Shown here: one piece after another, positions 26,005 through 35,114 of the stretch
How positions within the stretch are numbered: the stretch's first letter is position 1
Layout of the letters: each line of letters starts with the position of its first letter
Source: Butyrivibrio sp.
GTDB lineage: Bacteria > Bacillota > Clostridia > Lachnospirales > Lachnospiraceae
Reading direction: 5' to 3'
DNA: 64,000 nucleotides
Assembly (NCBI GenBank): GCA_017470505.1
Contig: JAFUYO010000015.1
Span: 62,001-126,000 of the forward strand
Made by a program: the position numbers and the translations under genes
The notes under the pieces: generated by a model
The model's input: only the letters and a program-made list of their open reading frames with translations
What the model was told of the DNA's origin: nothing
The model's database searches: none

Positions 26005-26974
26005 TCTACCGGTAAGAGATATACTTGAAAAGGAAAACATCTTTGTAGTTGACGAAAACAGGGCCATGCATCAGGACATAAGATCTCTGCAGATCTGCAT
26101 TCTGAACCTGATGCCTCTTAAAGAGGACACGGAGCTTCAGCTCCTTCGGTCAATGTCGAACACACCTCTTCAGATAGACGTATCCTTTATGCAGATGAGT
26201 TCGCACCACTCGTCAAACACCTCGCCCAACCATTTAAACAGGTTCTACAACACCTTTGATGAGCTCAGGGACAACACCTACGACGGACTTATAATAACCG
26301 GCGCACCTGTCGAGCAGCTTGAGTTTCACGAGGTCGACTACTGGGATGAGCTGTGCAGGGTTTTTGACTGGTCTAAGACCAATGTCACCAGCACCTTCCA
26401 CATCTGCTGGGGAGCACAGGCCGGTATATATTATCACTACGGAATAGACAAAAGAAAGCTCTCATCCAAGAGATTCGGGATTTTCCAGCACAGGGTCATG
26501 AACAGAAAGGTTCCCCTGGTAAGAGGGTTTGATGATATTTTTTATATGCCGCATTCAAGGCATACAGAGACGCCTTCAGATGAGATACACGCCTGTGATG
26601 AGCTTGTAGTTCTTGCTGAATCGGACGAGGCGGGAGTGTTCCTGTGTATGGACAGATCCGGCAGACAGATATTTGTCTTCGGACATGCGGAGTACGACAG
26701 GCTGACACTCGATGGCGAGTACAAGAGGGATCTCAAAAAGGGCCTTGATATAGCACTTCCCGTAAATTACTACCCGGGTGATGATCCGGACAAAAAGCCT
26801 GAGCTCGTCTGGAGAAGTCACGCAAATGACCTTTACTCCAACTGGCTGAACTACTATGTGTACCAGAACACCCCCTACAGATGGGGACAGATTCTTGATG
26901 AATCCAAGAGAAAGCAGGCTGCAAGCAAGCTCACTGCAGGCGCCTTTGAGTTTTCCGAAGGGTCGGGAATCTGA
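25982..26974 (+). CDS. metA: Homoserine O-acetyltransferase (MetA family)
   Basis: This 330-residue enzyme activates homoserine in methionine synthesis. HICWGAQAG holds the catalytic Cys142, and the conserved His and Glu residues (HSRHTE, GHAEYD) are present. Residue 111 is Glu (APVEQLEF), which in characterised MetA proteins gives acetyl-CoA rather than succinyl-CoA specificity, where Gly is found. I therefore call it an acetyltransferase although many databases label the family succinyltransferase. It begins within the end of ligA. No other methionine genes are adjacent. Confidence 0.93.
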   Translation: MPIKVQNDLPVRDILEKENIFVVDENRAMHQDIRSLQICILNLMPLKEDTELQLLRSMSNTPLQIDVSFMQMSSHHSSNTSPNHLNRFYNTFDELRDNTYDGLIITGAPVEQLEFHEVDYWDELCRVFDWSKTNVTSTFHICWGAQAGIYYHYGIDKRKLSSKRFGIFQHRVMNRKVPLVRGFDDIFYMPHSRHTETPSDEIHACDELVVLAESDEAGVFLCMDRSGRQIFVFGHAEYDRLTLDGEYKRDLKKGLDIALPVNYYPGDDPDKKPELVWRSHANDLYSNWLNYYVYQNTPYRWGQILDESKRKQAASKLTAGAFEFSEGSGI

Positions 26975-27033
26975 AGAAGCGCTGATAATTTCCAGGTTTT
27001 GACAATTGTTTTTTGTATAGAGAGGTAAATACC

Positions 27034-27855
27034 ATGCTGAAAAAGATCTATACCCAGTTTCCCGGAGGAAAACACAAGGTTTTGACTCTTAGCTATGATG
27101 ACGGCAAGGTGCCGGACAGAAAGCTCGTCTCTATTCTCAACGAGCATGGAATAAAGTGTACCTTCAATGTGAACTCAGGTCTTGAGAAGCTCTCCTTCAA
27201 GGAGTCCTATGAGGAGAGGATTCCCATGAGCGAATATGCCCGGCTCTATGCGGGGCATGAGATTGCGACACACACCGTGACGCATCCGACGATTGCAAGG
27301 AGCCCTAAAGAGCAGATGGTACTTCAGTTTATCGAGGACAGACGCGCTCTTGAAGAGCTCTTAAAGGTCCCTGTCAGAGGCAATGCATATCCGAACGGTT
27401 CTTTTTCTGATGAAGTGGTGGAGGCTGCAAGAGCAAGCGGCATAGCCTATGCAAGGACAATAAAAGCGACGAAAGGATATGACCTTCCAACTGACTATCT
27501 GAGGTGGAATCCCACCTGTCACCACTCAGATCCTGATTTTGAGAAGATCTACACTGACTTTTTGGACCTTCACAAGACACAGTATCTGTATCTGTTGTAT
27601 GTATGGGGACACAGCTACGAGTTTGAGAGGGACGGCAACTGGGAGATAATAGAGAAGTTTGCCAAAAAGGTCGGGGGAAAAGACGATATCTGGTATGCTA
27701 CCAATATCGAGATAGTAGATTACCTCGAGGCTGCAAATCGAGTACAGGTTGCAGTAGACGGCAGCTTTGCATATAATCCCAACGCCTGCAGCATCTTTTT
27801 CCAGGTTGAAAATGACACAGTGGAATTATTGCCGGGGAGGATAACCGAACTTTAG
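27034..27855 (+). CDS. Polysaccharide deacetylase (NodB/CE4-like) family protein
   Basis: The 273-residue product has the CE4 motif 1 as TLSYDDGK (Asp-Asp pair) and motif 2 as HEIATHTVTHP, giving the metal-binding Asp-His-His set, and later YPNGSFSDEVV and YLLYVWGHSYEF. No signal peptide or membrane anchor is seen, so it should act in the cytoplasm or be a carbohydrate N-deacetylase of the soluble branch. I chose ATG 27034, which follows GAGAGG; an in-frame TTG at 27013 is less likely. The substrate is unknown. Confidence 0.85.
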   Translation: MLKKIYTQFPGGKHKVLTLSYDDGKVPDRKLVSILNEHGIKCTFNVNSGLEKLSFKESYEERIPMSEYARLYAGHEIATHTVTHPTIARSPKEQMVLQFIEDRRALEELLKVPVRGNAYPNGSFSDEVVEAARASGIAYARTIKATKGYDLPTDYLRWNPTCHHSDPDFEKIYTDFLDLHKTQYLYLLYVWGHSYEFERDGNWEIIEKFAKKVGGKDDIWYATNIEIVDYLEAANRVQVAVDGSFAYNPNACSIFFQVENDTVELLPGRITEL

Positions 27856-27884
27856 TTGTTTTTTTTCTAAAAATAAGTTAAGAT
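27856..27884 (+). promoter_or_regulatory. Possible promoter of the coiled-coil gene
   Basis: TTGTTT at 27856-27861 and TAAGAT at 27879-27884 are 17 bp apart, 62 bp before the next gene. Confidence 0.35.
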
Positions 27885-27945
27885 ATTAATGTTAGGTCGT
27901 AAATTTGTTTGGGGGTAGGGAGTTCTTCAGTAAAGGAGATAATTT

Positions 27946-28428
27946 ATGGGTCTTAACATGGATAACGAGGAAAATGAAGTAAAAACAACTGATCTCAAGA
28001 AGAAACCTACTAAGAAAACCAAGGAGATGCTTGAGGAGAACACCAAACAGATAGAAGACCTGAAGGCTGAGCAGGCTGCACTTACAGATGAGCTGTCTTC
28101 CCTCAAGAAGGAAGAGGAGGCACTGGGTGAGAAATCTGCCACAGGTCTCAAGGTTTCCCACAAAAAATTCGGAGAGGGCACGGTTACGAGCCAGGACGGC
28201 AAGTACATAGAAGTCAGGTTTGCTGACGTTGTCAAGAAATTTGTCCTTCCGGGCTGCATTGCAGAGAAGTTCCTCGAGGTTGAGGACGAGAGCATCCTGG
28301 AATACTACAACAAGTGCAACGAGATTCACGGCAAGCTCATGGCAATCGAGCTCAAGATCAAATCAGCCACCTATGCGATACAGAGGCATGAAGATGCCAT
28401 AGAGAGACTCAATGCAAAACTCAAATAA
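27946..28428 (+). CDS. Coiled-coil protein with central small beta domain, function unknown
   Basis: This 160-residue, charged cytoplasmic protein has a Lys-rich N-terminus, a coiled coil (about residues 25-62), a central segment VSHKKFGEGTVTSQDGKYIEVRF-like that resembles the small SH3-like fold found at the end of UvrD/PcrA helicases (about 70-108), and a second helical region (115-160). AAAGGAG precedes ATG 27946; the ATG at 27958 is also possible. It stands alone between a promoter and a strong terminator. I do not recognise a named family. Confidence 0.7.
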   Translation: MGLNMDNEENEVKTTDLKKKPTKKTKEMLEENTKQIEDLKAEQAALTDELSSLKKEEEALGEKSATGLKVSHKKFGEGTVTSQDGKYIEVRFADVVKKFVLPGCIAEKFLEVEDESILEYYNKCNEIHGKLMAIELKIKSATYAIQRHEDAIERLNAKLK

Positions 28429-28442
28429 ATAATACAGATATC

Positions 28443-28474
28443 AAAAGAGCAGCCTTACAGCTGCTCTTTTTTTC
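28443..28474 (+). terminator. Rho-independent terminator after the coiled-coil gene
   Basis: AAAAGAGCAGC (28443-28453) and GCTGCTCTTTT (28460-28470) form a perfect 11-bp stem with a 6-nt loop and a T run. It also separates the + strand unit from the converging - strand gene. Confidence 0.85.
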
Positions 28475-28489
28475 GCGATTCTTGATTCT

Positions 28490-31400
28490 TTATACTACCT
28501 TTTTGTTCTCTTCCTGTACCTTCTTCTGGGCGGTGGAGAGCATCAGCTTGATACGGTTAAGCTGGTTAACCTCTGATGCACCGGGATCGTAATCTATGGC
28601 AACAATGTTGCAGCCCGGGTACATATGCCTCATCTTTTTGATAACGCCCTTCCCAACCACATGGTTTGGAAGACAGCCAAAGGGCTGTGTACATACAATG
28701 TTTGTGGCACCTTCCTTGATCAGCTCGACCATCTCACCTGTGAGAAACCATCCCTCACCGGTCTGATTGCCAATGGATACAATCGGCTTTGCATACTCGA
28801 CTGTCTGATAAATACTGGTCGGAGGATCAAAGTGAACGCTCTTTTCAAAGGCTTTTGTCGCGCCGCTTCTGAGTTTTTCAATTGCCCATATTGCAGCCCT
28901 CATGAGAGCCTTGGCCTTTTTGCTCGTTCCAAGCTCATCGGCCTTGTAGTTCTGGTTGTAGAAGCAGTAGAGCATGAAGTCCATGAGGTCAGGAACAACG
29001 GCTTCTGCACCCTCAGATTCCAATAATTCAACCAGGTGATTGTTAGCAGCGGGAGCAAACTTGACAAGGATCTCGCCAACAACACCGACCCTTGGCTTTA
29101 CTTCGTCCGTAAGCTCAATCCGGTCAAAGTCCTCGATTATCTCCCGGCAGATCTTCTGGAACTTAAAGAAGTTCATATGCTTTGCAGTCACAAAGTCCTT
29201 TACGACTGACAGCCACTTCTCGTGGCACTCATCGACTGATCCCTTCACCTTTTCATAGGGGCGCATACGGTATACGCATCTCATGAACACATCGCCGAAC
29301 ACTGCGCCGTAGGCAGCTCTCTGAAGCATCTCAAAATTGATGTGGAAGCCCGGGTTTTTCTCAAGGCTTGAGAGGTTCAGAGAGATAACAGGAATCTGCT
29401 CCATACCGGCCTTTTTGAGGGCACGTCTGATAAATCCGACATAGTTGGTCGCTCTGCATCCGCCGCCAGTCTGGCTCATTATGACGGCAGTTCTGTCAAG
29501 GTCATACTTACCCGAGTGAAGCTCATCCATTATCTGTCCGACAACCCACAGAGAAGGGTAGCAGGCGTCGTTGTTAACGTATTTGAGTCCCATGTCTATG
29601 GCGTGCCTGTTGTCGTTCTGCATCACAACAAAATTGTAGCCGCAGGCAGCGAAGGCAGGCTCTAATATGTCAAAGTGTATAGGCGACATCTGAGGGCAGA
29701 GAATAGTGTAATTTTTGCGCATATCCTCTGTGAAGAGAACCCTGTTGTTGGCAGTTGAGCGTATGGTGCGCTTCTCATTTTTCTGCTTCCTTACGCGGAT
29801 GGCGGCAAGGAGTGAGCGAACCCTTATCCTCGCGCTTCCAAGCGAGTTCACCTCATCGATCTTGAGGCAGGTGTATATCTTGTCCGAGCCTGATAAGATG
29901 TCGTTTACCTGGTCCGTTGTTACCGCATCAAGTCCGCAGCCAAAGGAGTTAAGTTGAATGAGGTCAAGGTCATCCCTCGTGCGTACAAAGCTTGCAGCAG
30001 CGTAAAGTCTTGAGTGGTACATCCACTGGTCGGAGACGATGAGGGGTCTCTCAGGATTTCCGAGGTGTGATACGCTGTCCTCAGTCAGTACCGCAACGCC
30101 GTAGGAGCATATCATATCAGGTATACCGTGGTTGATCTCAGGGTCTACGTGATAGGGGCGGCCCGCGAGGACTATGCCGTGTCTGTGGTTTTCCTCCATC
30201 CATTTAAGGGTCTCTTCACCCTTGTTCCGGACATCGGCTCTTGCCCTTGCCATCTCATCCCAGCCGTCTTTTGCGGCCTTTATGATCTCCTCGGCAGGTA
30301 TTTCTGAAAACTCTTTTACAAGAGCGTCAGTTACAGTCTCAAGGCTTGTAAATGCCATGAACGGATTTCTTATCTTCATGCGGCCCTCTGTGATGGCCTC
30401 CACGTTGTTTTTGATGTTCTCGGAGTACGAAGTTACGATGGGGCAGTTGTAGTGATTGGTTGCTCCCTCAACTTCCTCTCGCTCATAGAAAAGCCCCGGG
30501 TAGAATATGAAATCCACATTCTGTCTGATGAGCCACTCCACGTGTCCGTGCGAGATCTTGGCGGGGTAGCACTCAGACTCGCTCGGAATTGATTCAATGC
30601 CAAGCTCATAGATCTGATGTGTCGACCTGGGTGATAGAACTACCTTGTAGCCCAGATTTGTAAAGAACGTAAACCAGAAGGGGTAGTTCTCATAAAAATT
30701 AAGTACTCTGGGAATACCAACACTTCCCCTTGTGACCCTGGTGTCCTCGAGGGGTTCATACCCAAAAATGCGCTTGTACTTGTAGTCAAAAAGATTGGGG
30801 ATGTTGTCGGCGTTCTTTACCTTGCCTATTCCGCGCTCACATCTGTTACCGGATATGTGCTGACGTCCTCCGGTAAACTTGTTTACAGTCAGACGGCAGT
30901 GGTTGGTGCATCCCTGACAGGTCGTCATACCGGTCGTATACCTGAGGGCATTGATCTGGTCTATGGAAAGCATGGTTGTCCTGTAATCAGTTGTCTCTGA
31001 AAATCTCTCCCTGGCAATAAGTGCTGCACCAAAGGCACCCATAATACCTGCGATGTCGGGTCTTATTGCTTCGGCGCCCGATATTATCTCAAAGGCGCGA
31101 AGAACAGCGTCATTGTAGAAGGTTCCGCCCTGAACAACGATGTGCTGCCCGAGGTCTTTGGCGTCTGATACCTTTATTACCTTAAAGAGGGCGTTCTTGA
31201 TGACAGAGTAGGCAAGTCCTGATGAAATATCAGAAACCTCAGCGCCTTCCTTCTGTGCCTGCTTTACCCTTGAGTTCATGAAGACCGTGCACCTGGTTCC
31301 AAGGTCAACGGGTGATTTGGCAAAGAGTGCGACTTTCGCAAAATCCTGTACGCTGTAGTCAAGGGACTTTGCAAAGGTTTCGATAAATGAACCGCACCCC

Positions 31401-32743
31401 GAGGAGCAGGCTTCATTCAGCTGAACAGAGTCAACCGAGCCGTTCCTGATATGGATGCACTTCATATCCTGACCGCCGATGTCCAAAATGCAGTCGACCT
31501 TCGGGTCAAAAAATGCAGCTGCGTTGTAGTGAGCGATTGTCTCAACCTCTCCGTCATCTAGTAAAAGAGCAGACTTAAGAAGAGCTTCTCCGTATCCTGT
31601 GGAGCAGGCTCTTGCGATCCGAACGCCCTTTGGCATCAGCTTATATATCTCCTGTATTGAAGAGATGGCAGTCTTTAGGGGGCTGCCGTTATTGCTTGAG
31701 TAGAAAGAATAGAGAAGATCGCCGTCCTCGCTTATGAGGGCGCACTTGGTTGTAGTGGACCCTGCATCTATTCCGAGGAAAGCGTTGCCCTTGTAGTCGT
31801 CGAGTTTTCTTGTCTTTACCCTGTATCTGTCCTGACGGGCCCTGAAGGCTTTGTAGTCCTCATCGCTCTCAAAGAGAGGATCAAGACGAGAAACCTCGGC
31901 TTCAAGTTCTATCTTGCCGGAAAGCTTCTCTGCCATGTCAGAGATACTTGTAAAGTTATCCTCGCTGGCGTTCATGGCTGATCCGATAGCTGCAAACAGG
32001 TGTGAGTTCTCAACTTCTATGGTGTGCTCCTCATCGAGCTTAAGCGTCCTGATAAACGCGGCCTTGAGCTGGTCCAAAAAGTGCAGGGGGCCGCCCAAAA
32101 AAGCAACGTGACCGCGGATTGGCTTACCACAGGCAAGACCTGAGATTGTCTGGTTGACAACAGCCTGGAAAATAGAAGCTGACAGATCCTCCTTGGTCGC
32201 GCCCTCGTTGATGAGAGGCTGGATATCAGATTTGGCAAAAACGCCGCATCTGGCAGCGATCGTATAGAGCGAGTTGTAGCCCCTTGCGTATTCGTTAAGA
32301 CCGCTCGCATCTGTCTGAAGGAGAGAAGCCATCTGGTCGATAAAAGAGCCTGTACCGCCGGCACAGATTCCGTTCATACGCTGCTCGACATTGCCGTCCT
32401 CAAAGTAAATGATCTTGGCATCCTCGCCGCCCAGCTCGATCGCGACGTCAGTCTTGGGAGCAAGCGCCTTGAGGGATGTCGAGACAGCGACAACCTCCTG
32501 TACAAAGGGGACGTCTAAGTGCTTTGCAAGCGTAAGTCCGCCACTGCCCGTGATAACAGGGTGTATTGTCACATTGCCGCTTACCTTTTTGGCGTCCTTT
32601 ATAAGATCTGCGAGCGTCTCCTGAATATTTGCAAAATGCCTTCTGTAATCGGAAAAGACAATTGATCTGTCCGGGGAGAGAAGTGCAATTTTTACGGTTG
32701 TAGAACCGATATCAATACCTAGTGTGTAATCCTTAGAAATCAT
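28490..32743 (-). CDS. Giant 2-hydroxyacyl-CoA dehydratase activase-related protein (two BcrAD ATPase domains, DUF2229, HgdB-like)
   Basis: A 1417-residue protein. Two ASKHA ATPase domains of the HgdC/BcrAD type come first: GIDIGSTTVKIALL with CAGGTGSFIDQMA (about 5-265), and GIDAGSTTTKCALI with ACSSGCGSFIETFA (about 322-585), where cysteines of each half would hold the bridging [4Fe-4S] cluster. A Cys-rich segment TCQGCTNHCRLTVNKF and SGNRCERG (about 610-650) leads into DUF2229, and the C-terminus resembles a 2-hydroxyacyl-CoA dehydratase subunit. Activases drive ATP-dependent electron transfer in amino-acid fermentation; the role of this large fused form is unknown. AAGAGGT precedes the start. 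No dehydratase genes are adjacent. Confidence 0.9.
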   Translation of the reverse strand: MISKDYTLGIDIGSTTVKIALLSPDRSIVFSDYRRHFANIQETLADLIKDAKKVSGNVTIHPVITGSGGLTLAKHLDVPFVQEVVAVSTSLKALAPKTDVAIELGGEDAKIIYFEDGNVEQRMNGICAGGTGSFIDQMASLLQTDASGLNEYARGYNSLYTIAARCGVFAKSDIQPLINEGATKEDLSASIFQAVVNQTISGLACGKPIRGHVAFLGGPLHFLDQLKAAFIRTLKLDEEHTIEVENSHLFAAIGSAMNASEDNFTSISDMAEKLSGKIELEAEVSRLDPLFESDEDYKAFRARQDRYRVKTRKLDDYKGNAFLGIDAGSTTTKCALISEDGDLLYSFYSSNNGSPLKTAISSIQEIYKLMPKGVRIARACSTGYGEALLKSALLLDDGEVETIAHYNAAAFFDPKVDCILDIGGQDMKCIHIRNGSVDSVQLNEACSSGCGSFIETFAKSLDYSVQDFAKVALFAKSPVDLGTRCTVFMNSRVKQAQKEGAEVSDISSGLAYSVIKNALFKVIKVSDAKDLGQHIVVQGGTFYNDAVLRAFEIISGAEAIRPDIAGIMGAFGAALIARERFSETTDYRTTMLSIDQINALRYTTGMTTCQGCTNHCRLTVNKFTGGRQHISGNRCERGIGKVKNADNIPNLFDYKYKRIFGYEPLEDTRVTRGSVGIPRVLNFYENYPFWFTFFTNLGYKVVLSPRSTHQIYELGIESIPSESECYPAKISHGHVEWLIRQNVDFIFYPGLFYEREEVEGATNHYNCPIVTSYSENIKNNVEAITEGRMKIRNPFMAFTSLETVTDALVKEFSEIPAEEIIKAAKDGWDEMARARADVRNKGEETLKWMEENHRHGIVLAGRPYHVDPEINHGIPDMICSYGVAVLTEDSVSHLGNPERPLIVSDQWMYHSRLYAAASFVRTRDDLDLIQLNSFGCGLDAVTTDQVNDILSGSDKIYTCLKIDEVNSLGSARIRVRSLLAAIRVRKQKNEKRTIRSTANNRVLFTEDMRKNYTILCPQMSPIHFDILEPAFAACGYNFVVMQNDNRHAIDMGLKYVNNDACYPSLWVVGQIMDELHSGKYDLDRTAVIMSQTGGGCRATNYVGFIRRALKKAGMEQIPVISLNLSSLEKNPGFHINFEMLQRAAYGAVFGDVFMRCVYRMRPYEKVKGSVDECHEKWLSVVKDFVTAKHMNFFKFQKICREIIEDFDRIELTDEVKPRVGVVGEILVKFAPAANNHLVELLESEGAEAVVPDLMDFMLYCFYNQNYKADELGTSKKAKALMRAAIWAIEKLRSGATKAFEKSVHFDPPTSIYQTVEYAKPIVSIGNQTGEGWFLTGEMVELIKEGATNIVCTQPFGCLPNHVVGKGVIKKMRHMYPGCNIVAIDYDPGASEVNQLNRIKLMLSTAQKKVQEENKKVV

Positions 32744-32790
32744 TTTTTACCTCTTTTTCTTCTTAATAAATGCAGAAGATAATCTAAATG

Positions 32791-32819
32791 ATTATAATGC
32801 ACCCTCTGACAAAAATCAA
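32791..32819 (-). promoter_or_regulatory. Sigma-A promoter of the activase gene
   Basis: On the - strand TTGATT (32819-32814) and TATAAT (32796-32791) are 17 bp apart, 48 bp before the start codon. Confidence 0.65.
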
Positions 32820-32909
32820 CGGGAATAAATTGCATAAAATTTAAAATTTAATCAAATATATGATAATATAAAAGAAACTTTTTAAAGAATATTGAAAAAA
32901 GAGGTAAGT

Positions 32910-33791
32910 ATGAACAACTTTTTGAACAATCTTGAGAGAAAGTTTGGCAGATACGCCATCAAAAACCTGACCATCTACATTATAGGGCTTTATATACTCG
33001 GCTATATACTGCAGCTGGCGCCGGGGCAACTCAATTTCACGGGATATTTGACGCTAAATCCCTATCTGATACTTCACGGTCAGATATGGCGTCTTTTTAC
33101 CTGGGTCATAATTCCGCCGAACGCGCTGAGCATCTGGGTGATATTTACGCTGTACCTGTATTACTTCATGGGTACGACCATGGAGAGGACCATGGGGACA
33201 TTCAGGTACAACGTCTTTATATTCGGCGGAGTGCTGTTCATGATAATAGCTTCTTTTGCCTCCTATGCTCTTTACGCTCTGATGTACAAGGGAAATGCAG
33301 CTTATCTTGCAACCTACATGCAGCTTTACTCCGGAGCCTTCAGCACATATTACATACAGCAGGCTGTATTTCTGTCATTTGCGCTCTGTTACCCGGATGT
33401 GCAGCTACTTTTGATGTTCATAATCCCTGTCAAGGTGAAGTGGCTTGGAATATTCTATGCGCTGCTCCTTGGCTTTGACTGCATATACACAGGTCTTTTC
33501 CGCGGAGCATATCCCATATTCTTCGCGATCATCTTCCAGTTTGTGAATCTGTTTCTTTTCTATCTGCAGACAGGGCAGCTTGACCACCTGCGTCCCAAGG
33601 AGATCAAAAGGAGAAGTACTTTCCAGAAAAATGCGAGGATGATGCCCAAGGGTGTTACGAGGCATAAGTGCGCAGTTTGCGGAAAGTCCGAGATGGACAG
33701 CCCTGACCTTGAGTTCAGATTCTGCTCAAAGTGCAACGGCAACTACGAGTACTGCCAGGAGCACCTGTTCACGCACCAGCACGTAAAGTAA
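32910..33791 (+). CDS. Rhomboid-like membrane protein with C-terminal zinc finger
   Basis: The 293-residue protein has about six membrane segments between residues 18 and 220 and a rhomboid-like layout: GQIWRLFTWVIIPP near the first loop and YYFMGTTMERTMGTFRYN after the next helix. The GxSG serine motif of active rhomboids is not found; the matching area reads YSGAFSTYYIQQ. A cytoplasmic tail ends in a treble-clef-like zinc finger, CAVCGKSE then CSKCNGNYEYCQEH. It may be an inactive derlin-like member. ATG 32910 follows AAGAGG. It is transcribed away from the activase gene. Confidence 0.75.
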   Translation: MNNFLNNLERKFGRYAIKNLTIYIIGLYILGYILQLAPGQLNFTGYLTLNPYLILHGQIWRLFTWVIIPPNALSIWVIFTLYLYYFMGTTMERTMGTFRYNVFIFGGVLFMIIASFASYALYALMYKGNAAYLATYMQLYSGAFSTYYIQQAVFLSFALCYPDVQLLLMFIIPVKVKWLGIFYALLLGFDCIYTGLFRGAYPIFFAIIFQFVNLFLFYLQTGQLDHLRPKEIKRRSTFQKNARMMPKGVTRHKCAVCGKSEMDSPDLEFRFCSKCNGNYEYCQEHLFTHQHVK

Positions 33792-33893
33792 ACGCTACAA
33801 TTTCATTACTTACCGGGAGGGCACAACAAATATACATCTGCCCGGCAACGATAAAACGGGTTGGACAAGATGAAATGAAGGATTGATATCGAA

Positions 33894-34652
33894 ATGGGAA
33901 ATATTGATAATAAGGAAAAAGAGTTTGCTGAGATACTCAAATTTGTCACGAGGACTGCGAGAGAGAACAGGAATGTGATCTCCAAAGAGCAGGTTGAGAT
34001 GGCTTTTGCGGAGCTTGATCTCGATGAAAAGCAGATGGAGCTCGTATATGACTATCTCAAAAAGCACAATGTCGGGGTTGATGAGGCGCCGGACACAGGT
34101 GAAAGCCTTACGGACGAAGAGAAGAACTACCTCGATGACTATATCGAGAGCTTAAAGGGGCTCAGGAGGCTATCTGAGTCTGAGCTTGAGGCGGTTTCGA
34201 TGCAGGCAATAAACGGAGAAAAGACAGCACAGGGCCAGCTTATTGAGCACTACCTGCCCCTTGTCGTTGACGTTGCCAGGATGTACTCGGAGCAGGGCGT
34301 CTACGTGGAGGACCTCATCGGTGAGGGGAATGTCGCGCTCACAAAGGGTGTTACAATGCTCGAAGCAGTTGGAGAGCCCGCGGAGGTTGAGAGCTTTCTC
34401 TACAATCTGATGCTCGATGCGATGGAAAACATCATAGAGGACAATCTCTCTGAGGATGCAGGCTCACAGAAGGTCTTAGAGCTCGTAAACGAGGTCGCCG
34501 ACAGAGCGAGGGAGCTCTCAGAGGACCTTCGCCGCAAGGTGACAGTGGAGGAACTCATGGAAGAGACAGGCTGGGATGAGGACAAGATCAGAAGCGCCAT
34601 CAGGTTCAGCGGCGACAACATAGAGGATTTAGACAGCGGAGAGAAGAAGTGA
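33894..34652 (+). CDS. Sigma-70-like protein with regions 1.1, 2 and 3 but no region 4
   Basis: A 252-residue acidic protein. Residues 8-60 look like sigma region 1.1 (FVTRTARENRNVISKEQVEMAF). Residues 80-150 match regions 1.2-2.2 (LIEHYLPLVVDVARMYSEQG, then VEDLIGEGNVAL). The part that in RpoD carries the aromatic residues that melt the -10 box is replaced (AEVESFLYNLMLDAMENII). Residues 215-240 recall region 3 (VTVEELMEETGWDEDKIRSA). Region 4, which binds the -35 box, is missing. It may bind core RNA polymerase without promoter recognition. It is coupled to the next gene by a 4-base overlap. Confidence 0.7.
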   Translation: MGNIDNKEKEFAEILKFVTRTARENRNVISKEQVEMAFAELDLDEKQMELVYDYLKKHNVGVDEAPDTGESLTDEEKNYLDDYIESLKGLRRLSESELEAVSMQAINGEKTAQGQLIEHYLPLVVDVARMYSEQGVYVEDLIGEGNVALTKGVTMLEAVGEPAEVESFLYNLMLDAMENIIEDNLSEDAGSQKVLELVNEVADRARELSEDLRRKVTVEELMEETGWDEDKIRSAIRFSGDNIEDLDSGEKK

Positions 34653-35065
34653 ACAGCATAGTAAATGAAAACGACTTCAAATACTACATGCAGGATATCG
34701 AGAGACACTACATCGGCTGCAGATACAGCTACGAAGAGATCCTGAACAACGAGATGGTCCCCTTCAAATTCAAGACCATCATCTCCAGATACCTGAAAAC
34801 CGAGGTATCATACGAAACCACCCTTGAGTCCCACTTTTACTACCTGACACGAGACACAGAAGACTACCAGATCTTTCGCCAGCTACGCGCCAGGATCCGG
34901 GTCATGCAGTACAAAGACCCCAAAAAACAGGAGAGGGGCTTTTGCGAAAAAGTCTACACAATCGAACAACTCGCAAAACTGTCTCCATCCGAAAAAGAGC
35001 AGATGGGCATGATAATCCGTGAACTTATACTATCCAAGCTCGCCCTTTTTGGTTTTCAGATTTAA
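34649..35065 (+). CDS. Small protein of unknown function coupled to the sigma-like gene
   Basis: A 138-residue basic, aromatic-rich protein without membrane segments or a signal peptide. It starts at GTG 34649, sharing four bases with the sigma-like gene, which implies joint translation. The central part (YETTLESHFYYLTRDTEDYQ, then IFRQLRARIRVMQYK) and the end (LSPSEKEQMGMIIRELILSK) look like mixed alpha/beta with a helical C-terminus. I do not recognise the family. A physical partner of the sigma-like protein is a reasonable guess. Confidence 0.7.
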   Translation: MNSIVNENDFKYYMQDIERHYIGCRYSYEEILNNEMVPFKFKTIISRYLKTEVSYETTLESHFYYLTRDTEDYQIFRQLRARIRVMQYKDPKKQERGFCEKVYTIEQLAKLSPSEKEQMGMIIRELILSKLALFGFQI

Positions 35066-35069
35066 ATGT

Positions 35070-35100
35070 AAAAAAAACACCCGGGAAAAACCCGGGTGAA
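35070..35100 (-). terminator. Terminator of rpmB
   Basis: CACCCGGG (35078-35085) and CCCGGGTG (35091-35098) form a GC-rich stem; the A run to its left is a T run on the - strand, as expected for a terminator of rpmB. It lies 5 bp after the end of the converging + strand gene. Confidence 0.85.
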
Positions 35101-35114
35101 TCTCGCATATACTA

